Below are positions 9,831-20,934 of a stretch of DNA of 64,000 nucleotides, in pieces. The stretch lies in NCBI GenBank assembly GCA_001632435.1, contig KV423934.1:207468-271467 (forward strand), read 5' to 3'. This stretch comes from Calocera cornea HHB12733. Lineage: Eukaryota; Basidiomycota; Dacrymycetes; Dacrymycetales; Dacrymycetaceae. Position 1 is the first letter of the stretch. The number at the start of each line of letters is the position of its first letter. A program made the position numbers and the translations under genes. Under the pieces are notes generated by a model. The model had not been told where the DNA came from. It worked only from the letters and a program-made list of their open reading frames with translations, and made no database searches.

Positions 9831-12629
9831 CAATGCAGCACTCAATGAGGTGATTGAAGACACACTCCGTTTATGGCTACTGACACATGTATGCCAACAC
9901 TTGATCAGAAGAGGGACCAAAAGCGCAGCTCGCTGAGGGAGTGATATGTAGCTGTTGTCGGCAGTCGCCATGAAGCAATCTTAAAAAGATGGAGCTAGGC
10001 AAGCAACCAAGTTGTTCAGAAAGAGAGTGATTGAGCTGCACGGCGCGGGCGGGGTCTCATTGTAGCCCAAGATAGCGAACCTGGTATCACCTTCAAAGAG
10101 CGTTGAATCCCACTGAACAGCAACTGCAACAGAACGCTGGCCCGCAGTGCATAAACGCGTGGAGCGATAACAGGCACGTGGAGAAACCCAAAACAATGGT
10201 AATTGTTCCGGCGCGTTGAGGGGTTACAGCATCAATCCGGAGGGCGCGGAGCCGAGCCGACAGGGAGAAAAGCAGTCGCCTTCTATACGCGCAAACGACG
10301 ATGTTTATCCGCACAAGCGTGTTCTCTTGGGATGAGAGCAACAACACAGTTTCCATAGGTATAGGATTTGGATAGCGATATTGCGACACACATGCCCATG
10401 TACGTGATCAAACCCTCCTTCAAGGATCAGGGGAACTAGGTACTTCCTCGTTTGCTCTCAACAGAAGAGAGAGAGTCTTCTCGCGCTCATAACTGTTACT
10501 TATCTGTGCCAACTTCATACTCATCAGTTTGCTAATGAAGCCGCACTGGCCGTTCGAGCTTTGCACGCGTATTCACCTGTCCTGAGGTATACTATTACGG
10601 ACAAAGTCAGGCTGCTTCAAGCCAGCGTGTCTGGAACAATCCATCTGCCAGCTCGGTCTAGCGCGCAAGGCTTGAGGAGCCTTGTGACGCACGCAGACAT
10701 GCTGGTTTCCGGAAAGCGGAAGGTCGAGTCTAGGACCACCGATGCTTTCCAAGCCGATTTGTTCACTCCGGCTCCAACTCGATTATTGACTGTAGAGCAC
10801 CTGCTGGACGCAAGAAACGGCAGGACACGGCCGGCGGGACGGCTTGAATCCAGAGCGTACAACGACCGGGAGTTATCGAGCACATCCTTTGCGCCTGAAA
10901 GAGAAATGCGGGCCCGAGCCAAACGCACCCGACGAACCGCGTCCACCGGTCGTGCGGCAGGGCTGCTATATATAGGCTAGGCCCCTCTACCCTGGCCCAC
11001 ATAGGCGCATAGCTGTCGTAGCATATTCATCCTCACTTTCTATTCTTAGGCGCTCGACAATGGACAGCCTGGAGGAAATGAGACATTGTACGAGGCGTTG
11101 ATATGCTCCGCCCGACCGTTGGGCGGCGGGCGGCAGGGCGCTTGCGGGCGCGCGTCGAGCTTAGACGACGGTACTTTACCGGTGCGACGCCGTCGGGGGC
11201 GTGTGCTGGCAGGGTTCTGCAATGGGCGCATTTGGAATCGGAAGGAGAGTACAGTAGTGACGTACAGCCGCTGATGATCATCTGCTTCTGCAGATCTACT
11301 GTATCTGCGTATGTATGTGTACGTGTACACCTGATCAGCGCATCGGGCAGATCGGCGCATCAACAATGCGCGTGGTGGACCCCAGCGTGGGTGATGGGCG
11401 GCTGCAACTGGAAAGGAAGGAGCTGACCCGACAACGCCTTTGGTGACGGAAGACGCTCGGGGGATACCCGGAGGGCAACGCTCGCGAGGCTCCGAAGACG
11501 CTCGACGGCGAGGGAGCGAGAGAGGAAGGGGCAAGCCGAAGCCCGAAGCCCGAAGGGAGCACGCGACGTCGGGCCTGCGCCACCAACACGAATGTGGTCA
11601 TCCTTCTTCTGCCAGCAGCATTGGCTCAGCAGGAATAGTCAGCGATAGGCTCCCCGCCGGACGCTGATAACTGTGATTGCGTGCAGTGCCCCACAAGGCG
11701 TGTTCAAATGCGCGCGCCAGGTGCAAAAAGTGAGAAAATGGGAAAATCGAAGGGCGCTGTGGAAGACGCGCGACGCGCCGACACGCCGACGCGCTCGGCT
11801 CGGCAGGGGTTGGGCAGGGTTCAGGGTTCCGTCATTTTTGGTGGACAGGCGGAAGGGACAGGCGGAAGGGAGGGGCTGGCGATGCTGGGCGATAGCGCCC
11901 GCGTCTCAAAGACAAGGAGCGACAGTACTGCCTGCCAAGCCACCGCGCGGCCGGCGGGGCGCTGTCTGGACATTGGCGTAACTAGTGGGCCAAAGCGCAT
12001 ACAATAATAATAACAAACAGCTGGCGGCTGCCTGTACCTGTGCCTCGCCTACCGATGGAGCAGATGTACGCGCCCGCCCGCCGAAGCACGGGACAGATAT
12101 GCCGTCAGCGCTCGCTCGTCCGGTGGACGCGGAGACCCCTGCGCCGGCATGCCCTGATAGCGCGCCAAGCCGGCCGCGCGCGGCAGAAGCGCCGCCCAGA
12201 GCAGCCCTGTTCTTGATCGTCTCCTCCCCTTCCCCCTTTCCCCCTTCCCGGGCGTGGTGGGTGTGGGACAAAGCCGGCGCGGGTCTGTCTCGAGCGCAAA
12301 AGGCAGACCATGACAAGCTCGCCCCTGCCTTCTCTGGCGGCAAGGAGTGCTATTATAAGACGGGGTTGCAGCGCCCGTCCACACTCCGCACGCTCCCCAA
12401 CTCCCCCTCCGCTGTTCCCTCCCCAGCCCGCCGACACCGTCATCGCCCGCGCACTCTTTCCTTTCTGGGTGCTTATCGGCAGCATTGTCCAACATCCCCG
12501 GCTCGCCCAGTCCATTCATTCCGCACCAGGCCAACCAAGGCCACCTTCATATAAACACCCTCACCCGCACAGGTCAACACCCCTCCCTCACCCTCCCTTC
12601 CCCCATTCACGCCCAACATCAACATCAAC
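9831..12629. other. Intergenic, no supported gene
   Basis: About 2.8 kb without a coding model I can support. Open frames are short or GC-driven and show no family motif. A good TATA-like box (TATATATAGG) lies at 10968-10977, with only a 13-codon ORF shortly downstream at 11060. The last 300 bp become C/T-rich, as expected of the promoter and 5' UTR of the chitin deacetylase gene. Confidence 0.5.
12549..12557 (+). promoter_or_regulatory. TATA-like box of the chitin deacetylase gene
   Basis: CATATAAAC sits about 80 bp before the start codon and is followed by a C/T-rich tract running into CAACATCAACATCAACATG. A second candidate, TATTATAAG, lies at 12350-12358. Position fits, but no transcript data are available. 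Confidence 0.4.
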
Positions 12630-14019
12630 ATGCCCTCCTCCCTCCCCTCCCTCCGCGCACTCCCCGCCCTCCTCGCTGCCCTCCCCCTCGCAGCAGCAGC
12701 ACCAGCATGGTACCACCCCTCCTCCTCCCCCTTCCACGCCCTCTTCCAGCGCCAGTCCGCAATCCCCCCCGTCGGCTCAGACGCATGGCTCGCCCTCTAC
12801 CCCCAGGCGGGCGGCACGCCCACCTCCATACCACAGAGCTGGACAGACGCATTCAACACCGCCGTCGCGGCAGGGCTCATCCCAAACATTAGCGTGAGCA
12901 ACCTCAATGGCGGGTATCCGACCTACGCGGACGGGACGGGCACAGACCCCGACATCTGCTCGTTTACCTATGTTTGTGAGTACATCTGTTGGGCGGTGCA
13001 GAGCCGGTCGGCCCGATAGCGTCGGGGCCGCTGCTCCGCCCGCCAGTGGTAGTAACCGACACTGACCCCCCTTAGGTAACGCCACGACGGACCTAAACAA
13101 CCCACCGGACGGGGTGATCGCATTGGCCTTCGACGACGGCCCGACGCCGGTGTCGGACGACCTGTACGACTTCCTCTCTGCGCACAACCAGCACGCGACG
13201 CACTTTATGATCGGGATCAACATCCTGTGGAACAGCGCGCAGTTCACCCACGCGTTCAACACGAACCAGGACCACATCGCCGTGCACACGTGGTCGCACC
13301 CGTACATGACGACGTTGACGAACGCGCAGGTGCTGGCCGAGCTCGGCTGGACAGTGCAGATCATCCACGACTCGACGGGCGGCCTGCTGCCCGCGTTCTG
13401 GCGCCCGCCGTACGGCGACGTCGACAACCGCGTGCGCGCCATCGCGCAGCACGTGTTTGGCCTAAAGACCGTCACCTGGAACCAGGACAGCGCGGACTGG
13501 TCGATCACCACCGGGTACACGACGCTGCCCGCGGTCGAGGCGCAGCTCAACGCCTGGGTGTCGGGGAGCAAGAGCCCCGGGCTCGAGATCCTCGAGCACG
13601 AGCTCACGAACGACACCATCGGCGCGTTCATGAACGCGTACCCGGAGATGGTCTCGAACGGCTGGCAGATCAAGCCTGTGCCCGAGGCGTACGGGTTCCC
13701 GTGGTACCAGAATGCGGACAACTCGACCAGCCCCGTGCAGTTCACGGCCGGCGTGGCGAGCCCAGTGCCGAGCTTGACGTCCGGGTCCTCCACCCCGCCT
13801 GTGTCCTCCTCCTCTTCGTCCTCCGCCGCTGCAGGGGGGTCGAGCGCAGCGGGAGGGGGCACGTTCACCGCTAGCGGGAGTGCGAGCGGGAGCAAGAGCT
13901 CGCCGAGCGCTGGGGGCTCCTCCGGCAGCGCTGCGGCGAGCGGCGCGGCCCACCTGCCTATTGTGGGTGCCTCGGCGCTGCTGGGCGCGCTCGCGCTCGC
14001 CGTCACCGCCTTCCTCTAG
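12630..14019 (+). CDS. Chitin deacetylase (CE4), GPI-anchored type
   Basis: Two exons (12630-12975 and 13076-14019) join through a GTGAGT...CTTAG intron and give 429 aa. The start codon follows a CAACATCAAC-type leader. Residues 1-22 form a signal peptide with an Ala/Leu core. The polysaccharide deacetylase (NodB) domain has ALAFDDGPT (catalytic and metal Asp), HTWSHPYMTTL (HxxxH metal site), RPPYGDVDNRVR, WNQDSADW and EILEHE. A Ser/Ala/Gly-rich stalk and a hydrophobic tail (about the last 20 residues) look like a GPI-attachment signal. Family members de-N-acetylate chitin to chitosan at the plasma membrane or wall. All five motifs are present, so the enzyme should be active. Which paralogue it is cannot be told. 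Confidence 0.9.
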
Positions 14020-15074
14020 ACAACCTACAACCGACATCGTACACCCGAATCAGCTAATAATCACGTAACGACCTCCCGCGGTGCCGGTCTGGTAGATGAG
14101 CCAAGGACTGCGGCTGCTCTTTTCCTCCTTGTCTATGCTTGTCGCGTCTCCTGATGGACTCTGATGTTGTTGTTGTTGTTGGGCTCAGCAGACGGCACCT
14201 CCCTAACGCATTCTTGTCATTTTTGTCACGTTTCACCTAGAGCTTGCTCTTGCCTTTGACTTCATGTCTATCATGTCCCTTCCTGTGTATCTCTTCTTTC
14301 ACCTCAGTTCATCTCAGTACATCGACCAGCGAACTGCGCACGCTCTACGCAAACAGTATCTATACAGGTAGTCTACATCTCCCTCTCTCTCTGTCTCTTC
14401 TTTGTTATTGGCATGGACTTCGGGTTTGGGCTTCGGGGCGACGGGAATGGGATGTGGGGTACATATACAGTACAGTTACAGGGGGACACGCGGGCAATGA
14501 CATGGTTGATGTTGCACACACCTGCGCGTGGGTATTTCGAGCTCAAGGAGACGCCCGCACACATGCGCATGCGTGGAGAAGACCGGAGCGTGATTGTCAT
14601 ACAGACCAGAATAAGCTGCGGGTCAGATGAAGTGCACGAACGTGCTTGCGCTCTGACGTGCTTGTGACGCGCGAGGATAGGTGTGTGGGGAGGTGGGAAG
14701 GCTGTGAATGTGGGCGAGATGGGCAGATGGGGGGTAGTACGTTTTGGAGGAATGGTTGGTTTGCTGGCGCTGACCCGGAGCGTGATGGCGAAGAGAGGGC
14801 GGGTTGGTTTTTCCGAGGAACCGAGTTGATTTTCCGGGCTGCCTTATACTGCTTACAGTAGCACCTTTCACAGAGCTCAGATCTGATATCGAAAAAGACG
14901 TATATCTTGGCTTGTGCGACGCTCCAGACTCTAGGTGGTCATCTCGGGAAAGAAGGCGCCATCAGAAACATGAAGATTCCGGCGAGCCCTCATTAGGGCA
15001 CAACGACGTAAATTGCCTCCGCCCCTCCCTCACCCTCCCTCCCTTAGCACCGTCCCCACCACCTCCAATCAACG
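14020..15074. other. Intergenic, no supported gene
   Basis: About 1 kb between the chitin deacetylase stop and the next start. It has a (TTG) repeat near 14166 and C/T-rich runs. Open frames here lack splice support and family motifs. The last 100 bp before 15075 are C-rich, like the other 5' leaders in the window. Confidence 0.5.
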
Positions 15075-15807
15075 ATGCTCGCTGCCCGGCGTCTGCAACA
15101 CGCGCAGCACCAAGTCCGCCGGCTCGCGACCTCTTCTGTGAGGCGCGCAGACCCCGTCGTCCCCGCTACCACCACCCCGGCTTCCCCTGCGGGCACACGC
15201 CCGGAAGTGGTGACGACCGCGGCGCCCAGGTCCAGCATCGTCGAGAATGCGTTTCCGGTCGAGGCGGTCAAGGTGAGGCGGCCAGTGGGCGGGTTCAGGG
15301 GAGGGTATGTGTGCAGACGTGTGTGGTGAGGATATGGCTGATCGGACTGGGCAGGATCTTCGGCTTCCTCCTGGGGTTCTCGGTCGCTAGCGGGTACGCG
15401 AGCTACCAGCTTCTCGAGGAGTACAAGAACGCTTCTGCGCTGCTCCAGGCGAGCGTCGAGGAGCTCCAGATGTCCACCGTAAAGGTAGGCATGCACTCCC
15501 AAAGGAAATTGCGAGGCTGATGTTGGCGCGCAGGTCTCTCAACATATCCGTCGCATCGAGGAGGTCGAGCGGGACCTCAAGGCGCTCGCCTCGACAAGCG
15601 CGAGTAAGGACGAGCTCGCGCGCATCAGGGAGGAGGCCAAGAAGATCTACGATGGCCTGCGCATCGAGTTCCTGGACCTGCGGACACATGTTTGGGGGAT
15701 GCGTACGTTTGTCACTCTCCTGCTCTGTGGGCGGCTGGCTGACACGCTGTGCAGAACAAGACCTGCACGCACTGGCAAAGAAAGAGAACACCAGTGTCCG
15801 CATATAG
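15075..15807 (+). CDS. Putative mitochondrial membrane protein with coiled coil
   Basis: Four exons (15075-15304, 15355-15484, 15534-15702, 15755-15807) join in frame to 193 aa. The donor at 15305 (GTATGT) gives a 50-bp intron and the joined segment RRPVGGFRGGIFGFLLGFS. The N terminus is Arg/Ala/Ser-rich without acids, like a mitochondrial presequence. A hydrophobic helix follows at about residues 74-90 (GIFGFLLGFSVASGYASY). The rest is a charged coiled coil (RRIEEVERDLKALAS, DELARIREEAKKIYDGLRIEF). I do not recognise a named family. A single-pass inner-membrane protein is the simplest reading, and that is inference. Confidence 0.7.
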
Positions 15808-16155
15808 ATATCATACCTCTTCACGGAAGGGCATACCGGCCCGTGCATGCGAGCTTCCCTGTCTGGTGGGAGCCTCGCCAAAACAATGGCATAATGCAGT
15901 TGCGAAACGTGCGGCTGCCGAACTTCCGCACAAAACTCTAGTCGTCGATAACCAATAAGACGGTTGCTTTATACCAAAGACGGGGCCAAACCGGACATCG
16001 TAAGAGGAGATCCTGGCTTTGTTCCCAAATGTCGGAATGCAATATCTAATTGGGAAACCGCGCTGTTGTGACAAGAGACTATCGTCTGTGTAGTGGAACA
16101 GGTATAAAATACGAAGGCAAGGAACGAACATGCACACCGCTCTCCACCGCCAATC

Positions 16156-17409
16156 TCACAGCGTCCACTTGCTCAGCGTCTGCTGTACAAGCTTGATCAT
16201 ATCCTCGCGTGCCTTCTTCCTCGCACTCTCCGTGATGCCCTCCAGCTCGTCCAGTTCATCCGGACTGGTAATAAGCGGGTCAAACTCGATGATATGCCCG
16301 TCCTTCGTAGGCACGCTGAGCAGAGCAGTCGGTTTCGCCTTGGCCAAGGTGCTTGCCGACAAGCTTGGCTCTCGGCGAAGGGAGATGCTCGTCCTTTTCT
16401 TACCCGCGGCCAGTCCCGCCTTGCTGGGTCCTCCAGCAGCGGCGTGCAGCTGGTCCTTCAAACTCTTCGGCACCTCGATTTCCCCACTGCTCTCCACATC
16501 CAGGCCAAGGTAGTCGTAAGGGTTCTCGAGGGGTGAGCCGTTAACCGACATCAAGCTCTCGTTTCGCTTCACTTTGCGCGGGAAGGCGGGCGTGGACGGG
16601 AGCAGGGGATTGAACGTCCTCGCGGTTGGTGGACGCGTCGTGCTCTTTGCGGGTACAGGCACTGATGCGGAGGTCTTGAGCGGCGTTGAGGCGAAGGGAG
16701 GGCGAAAGCCATCCGGACCGTTTCGAGGAGCGAGCTGCACAGATTGAACTTTGAACCAACACAAGCGCAAATTTACATACTGGTGATCGAGCTCCTCTGC
16801 CAAAGAGCATGCGGTTCGGTGTGCGTGACGGGGTCGGCGCCGGCTTCTTACTCAGGGGTACGACCTTGCGGGCTGGTGAACATGTCAGTCCAAGCGCATG
16901 CTGCTGCATCGTTCTGCTGGCTTACGGGTCTTGCTCGGCTTGGTGTTCTCTAGCTCCTGTTCCTGGGGAAACTCCTGTCGCTTCCTACTGTGAATGAGCC
17001 ATCTTATCTCATATCAGAGCGCGGAAAGCGCACCTCTTTCTCGCGCTTGCATCCAGCTCCTGCAATCCCTCCTCGCCCAGCCTCTCCCTCGCCATCGTCT
17101 CCATACAGTACTTGATATCCCCATTGTACTTCTCTCCAAAGTCGCGAATCGTCATCCCACGCAAGCTGCGTGGTATACGCGTTACCTCCGACTCCTGCCG
17201 CAGGAGGAAGGACTTGAGCAGCCGGTCGAGGTAGTCATCGAATCGGCGCTTCTTGTCGGCCACTGGAGCAAGCTTTAGCACTGCCAACGCGTTTCTCAAC
17301 CAAGGTCCGTACCTTCTATATCTAAGTTCTCGAGGATCGACTGCTTCTCCTCGTACGAGTACCCGCTCGTCGACGCGACTCTGGTAGCGCGGGGCGTCTC
17401 GACGTCCAT
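16156..17409 (-). CDS. Borealin (Nbl1-type), chromosomal passenger complex
   Basis: Five minus-strand exons (17409-17313, 17262-17034, 16987-16926, 16872-16781, 16734-16156) join with correct phases to 352 aa. The start gives MDVETPRATRV. Residues about 22-105 are the Borealin N-terminal domain: SILENLDIEVADKKRRFDDY, LRQESEVTRIPRSLRGMTIR, DFGEKYNGDIKYCM. The LDIEV and RIP..R.MTIRDFGEKY landmarks are diagnostic. The middle is Ser/Pro/Lys-rich and probably disordered. A C-terminal helical segment (KKAREDMIKLVQQTLSKWTL) resembles a dimerisation tail. In the passenger complex, borealin forms a helical bundle with survivin and INCENP to place Aurora kinase at centromeres and the midzone. The match is strong for the N-terminal domain and weaker for the tail. 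Confidence 0.85.
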
Positions 17410-17834
17410 TTTGCTTGGGGAGGATAGGGGAGGGCGGTGAGCCTGCGCCAGAAGGTGCGGCACCGACAGTCGACGCGCTCCACGATGAGGCACGTGCCAA
17501 CGCGTGATTGCTCCCGCTTTCTAGGAGGGACGTGACCGGGCAGGAGAACTCCGACCTTGCATTCAATCGACCGTAACTACACTTCTGCTAGCAGTATTGC
17601 ATGCAACTTCTTGTCGCAGGTTGGAGGGACGATCCATGCCGTTCAATGGTACTACATACGATCCTCCCATCACACGAGGTCGTCTCGTTGTCCGGTGATC
17701 TTGTCTGTCCAAGCACGGCCTGTAAAATTGCAAAGAAGACTAACTTCTACAAATGCATACACTGTGTCAAACTGTCCTTGGTAATACTACAAAATGTACG
17801 CTTCCCCGCCGTCCCTACCTCCCACCGGGGTCGA

Positions 17835-19142
17835 TCAGGAGAACCACCCCTTCTTCCCCTCCTTCCCCTCCCTCTTCTCCTTCTGAACAGACCCACTCAG
17901 CCCTTCTTCCCACTTCTGATTAGCAACCTCCACGCTCGTATCCCTGCTCTGCAGCGGGCCGAACACCCACACGCCGTCCATCTGCTCCTTCAGATCCCGC
18001 AGCACACGCTCATCAAGGAGTCCGAAGCCCAGTCGAAGCCGGCGCAGCTTCGGATATCGGCCAGGAGTGACGAGGGATGACACCTGGAAGAGGCTCTCCC
18101 TGCCGTGCGATGGGTGGGACCCGATTATGAGATTCTTGAGCGCGGGGACACGGAGATGCTCGAGCATATGCTGTTCGGGGTAGATGGGATTGTGTGAGAG
18201 GTCGAGCGTGTGGAGCTGGGGCAGGTGGATCGGTTCCGCCGGAGGGAGGGAGGCGGGCGGCGAGCGCTGGATGCATTGGACAAGAGAGAGGCTCTGCAGC
18301 CGGCGCATGCTCCGCAGTATTGGCAGGAAGTCCGTTGCGCAGGCCCGGAGCTCGCTGGGCACGCTGAGTATTTGCAGCTCTATGACGGTTGCCAGAGTTT
18401 CCCTCCGTACGCATGTAGGCAGGGGGAAGCCGTCGATCTGGAAGTGCCTCAGCCGCGGCAGGTGGATAGGCTCCATCATCGGGTCCGCCTTGCTCTGCTT
18501 CAGTCGTTGATGATCTGACCGATGTATGACCAGCTTCTCCAACCCTGCTGCTCGGGGAAGCACACGCCGGAGGAACTCTTCGAGATCGAACGCGCTTGGG
18601 ACGGACATCTCGAGACTGCGCCAGCGCTCCGCGTGCGGCTCGACCGTCTCGAGAATGATGCCTGCTCGCCAGACTGCGCCGGCCTCATCGCAGCCCTTGC
18701 GATACATGCCCACGTCGAGCTTGAGGTCGACCGGCATGCCCTGGCCGCGGGAGAGAACACCATTGATATACGACGGCGGGAGGAGATCGTCGAACGACCG
18801 GCTGAGGAGGATCGTCCCCCACAGTGCAGGTGTGCTGAGCGCGAGCGAGCGCCAGAGCCGGCAGACATGCGAGAAGACGATGGGGAAGGAGAAGTGCTCG
18901 AGCGTGCCTAGTTGGGCGATGTGCAGCAAGAGCTCGGTTGGAAGGCGAGAGATGGGAGTCTGGCGTCTCCGCAGGCTGTTGACGGTGCGTCGGAGGACCT
19001 TGACGGGAGAGATGCAGAGTTCGTCGATGTCGTTAAGGATGATGATCGGGGGCGGGACGGTGTTCGTAATGTCGACGAGAGAGGGCCGGTGGCTGACTCT
19101 CCGAGCGCGAGGCGAAGAGCGGATCTGTAGCATCGCCGTCAT
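17835..19142 (-). CDS. F-box protein with leucine-rich-like repeats
   Basis: A single-exon ORF of 435 aa. Residues about 63-105 form an F-box: ISRLPTELLLHIAQLG, then FSHVCRLWRSLALSTPALW. This matches the agaricomycete 'LPxELLxxI...VCxxWRxlAxxTPxLW' pattern. Downstream are irregular leucine-rich repeats (LPRLRHFQIDGFPL, LPQLHTLDLSHNPI, VPALKNLIIGSHP, YPKLRRLRLGFG). The C terminus is Lys/Glu-rich. Such proteins are thought to be SCF ubiquitin-ligase substrate receptors; the target is unknown. It is convergent with nothing obvious and transcribed from the same strand as borealin. Confidence 0.85.
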   Translation of the reverse strand: MTAMLQIRSSPRARRVSHRPSLVDITNTVPPPIIILNDIDELCISPVKVLRRTVNSLRRRQTPISRLPTELLLHIAQLGTLEHFSFPIVFSHVCRLWRSLALSTPALWGTILLSRSFDDLLPPSYINGVLSRGQGMPVDLKLDVGMYRKGCDEAGAVWRAGIILETVEPHAERWRSLEMSVPSAFDLEEFLRRVLPRAAGLEKLVIHRSDHQRLKQSKADPMMEPIHLPRLRHFQIDGFPLPTCVRRETLATVIELQILSVPSELRACATDFLPILRSMRRLQSLSLVQCIQRSPPASLPPAEPIHLPQLHTLDLSHNPIYPEQHMLEHLRVPALKNLIIGSHPSHGRESLFQVSSLVTPGRYPKLRRLRLGFGLLDERVLRDLKEQMDGVWVFGPLQSRDTSVEVANQKWEEGLSGSVQKEKREGKEGKKGWFS

Positions 19143-20934
19143 GATGAAACTTGGACTTGTGTCGGTTGAACAAGAGGCCAGGTAGTAGCAGAGTTGTACA
19201 AGGAGATGTATGCGGGTGTTCGGGTTGAAGTGGTTGTCGTATATGTAGGTGAAAAGAAGCAGGAGCTATATGCGTCGATGCCGTCGACTCCACCGAGAGT
19301 GCCGTTGCCGACGCGCAGAGCTAGTCAAGCTTTAGGTAACTCGCCCCAAGCAGCAGTCGCCGATCATCCCCAGAGTCCAGGATGCATCGTCGTTCAGCGG
19401 AATGTCTCGCCCGCGTGCTCGCGCCGCTCCCCTTCCGCGCAGACTCACACGCCCCTGTTCCCCTATTCCATTTGATGGGCGAATACATTCACCCGGACGC
19501 CCGTGTTTCGCACAGCTTGCCCCGGAATATACAGCGCAACGATAACCCCAGACGGGGATATCCATTCGGGGGATGTACGCCCAAGATGGGCGTTAGGAGC
19601 AGGCTTGTCATTTGTCGCACGACCTCAAGGCGGCTGCAATCCGATCAGGCTACGGTGTTCTGGAGTAGGGTCCCCCGATGCGCCCCGATGGATTCCGAGT
19701 TACACGGTCGACATCCTGATGCAAGAACATCTGGTGCGAGTAGCTAGGCGGAAAAACCTGAATCGCCGTCGCATCCGTTGTTGCACACTCGTCTTCACCC
19801 CCAAAGACGGAACTCGGCTCGGAGGGCGATGACACATGATATCACAATCTATGCCATCTACGTGTTGGGTGCAAGTTCACCATTGCCGAGTCGGATATGC
19901 ACGCTTGCTTGTAGTCGTGTTCAGCGTTCAGATGAGTCGAACGAACGTCGTCCTTACGTCGCCGCACAGGCGGTAACCCATGAGTTCGGACACGATTGGC
20001 GCCCAATAGTGCCGAGATGCCGTGTCCACCAAAAGGGATCCGCCATGGAAGGAAGACCCTTACATCCTTCCTTTCTAGTCCCATTCGAAGAAGCAGTGCT
20101 TCCGCCAACATTGACCAATCACATTCTTACTCCACGCACGTTCGTCGGTCGCTGCCCTGGACCGTTTCCGACTTTTCTCATGATGGCTGCATGGCTTTTC
20201 TGCACGGATAACGGGGGAATGGTGGGCTGCAATGCTGCCCAAGATCGTGAACGAACAATGATCGGAGCTCCCGGGCTGAGAGCGTGTCAATCCATCAATT
20301 CAGTCGCCTCCTGTCGCAGACTACACCACAGGAACCAAGCTGTGTGCCTTGTCCCTTGTCTACGAAGGCCGTGCCTGTTGCAAACCCGGCCGGCTCCTGC
20401 TGATCACCAGTCGCGCACTCTCTGACGACTATATCTGCGCGGTAACCATGCATAATCCGCAATAGTACCTGCTCAGCGTGGTCCCCCTCTTCCCCATCAA
20501 CCAGCATCCACATTGATATCCCGCGAGCACGCTGGCCTGTCAACTCTCGCAATAACACCTGCAGGAAGATGGCCCAGAGCACGTCGCCACCGGTCGCGCG
20601 CGGGCTCCCGGCGACCCCGCCACCGCGTCGCCAGCAGGTCCAGGTACGCGCGGCAGCTTCCCACGCGTCGCTGACATGTCTCATTTCCTGTTCGCCTATC
20701 CCATTGCTAGAATCCTCGCACAGGTGGTGATGCGTTCGAGCTCTATGGCGTCGGCAATGGCATGGTTGGAGGTATTGGCTACGCCGGTGCATATCTCAGG
20801 GTACCTCCTGCGCCGCACGCTCCGTCAGCCGCTTCACAACAGCAACCCACCAGGAGCGGGACGAGAAAGCGGAGGATCAGTCATGGTCACCGGAGCAGTC
20901 ACGTTGTAAGTTTTCAGCCTAGACCGTAGCAAGC
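19143..20934. other. Intergenic, no supported gene
   Basis: About 1.8 kb. The longest frames (for example 20295-20792 minus) have no start context, splice structure or family motif that I can support. The final 50 bp may belong to an upstream exon of the DUF6535 gene that follows, because ATGs occur at both 20883 and 20935. Confidence 0.4.

Noticed and set aside
10561..10980. A 139-codon open frame upstream of a TATA box
   Set aside because: No family motif or splice context, and a competing frame of similar length exists on the other strand. It ends in the TATATATAGG sequence itself, so it is more likely promoter DNA.
11060..11101. A 13-codon ORF behind the TATA box at 10968, considered as a pheromone precursor or small peptide gene
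   Set aside because: It lacks a CAAX end or any pheromone-like feature and is too short to support.
11906..12554. Overlapping long open frames on both strands
   Set aside because: GC-rich DNA keeps all frames open. The peptides are Arg/Pro/Ala-rich with no recognisable domain.
12777..14006. A 409-codon open frame on the minus strand
   Set aside because: It is the complement of the chitin deacetylase gene, whose five catalytic motifs are on the plus strand.
20295..20792. A 165-codon open frame on the minus strand
   Set aside because: Composition is mildly protein-like, but there is no family motif and no splice partner, and the region is otherwise featureless.
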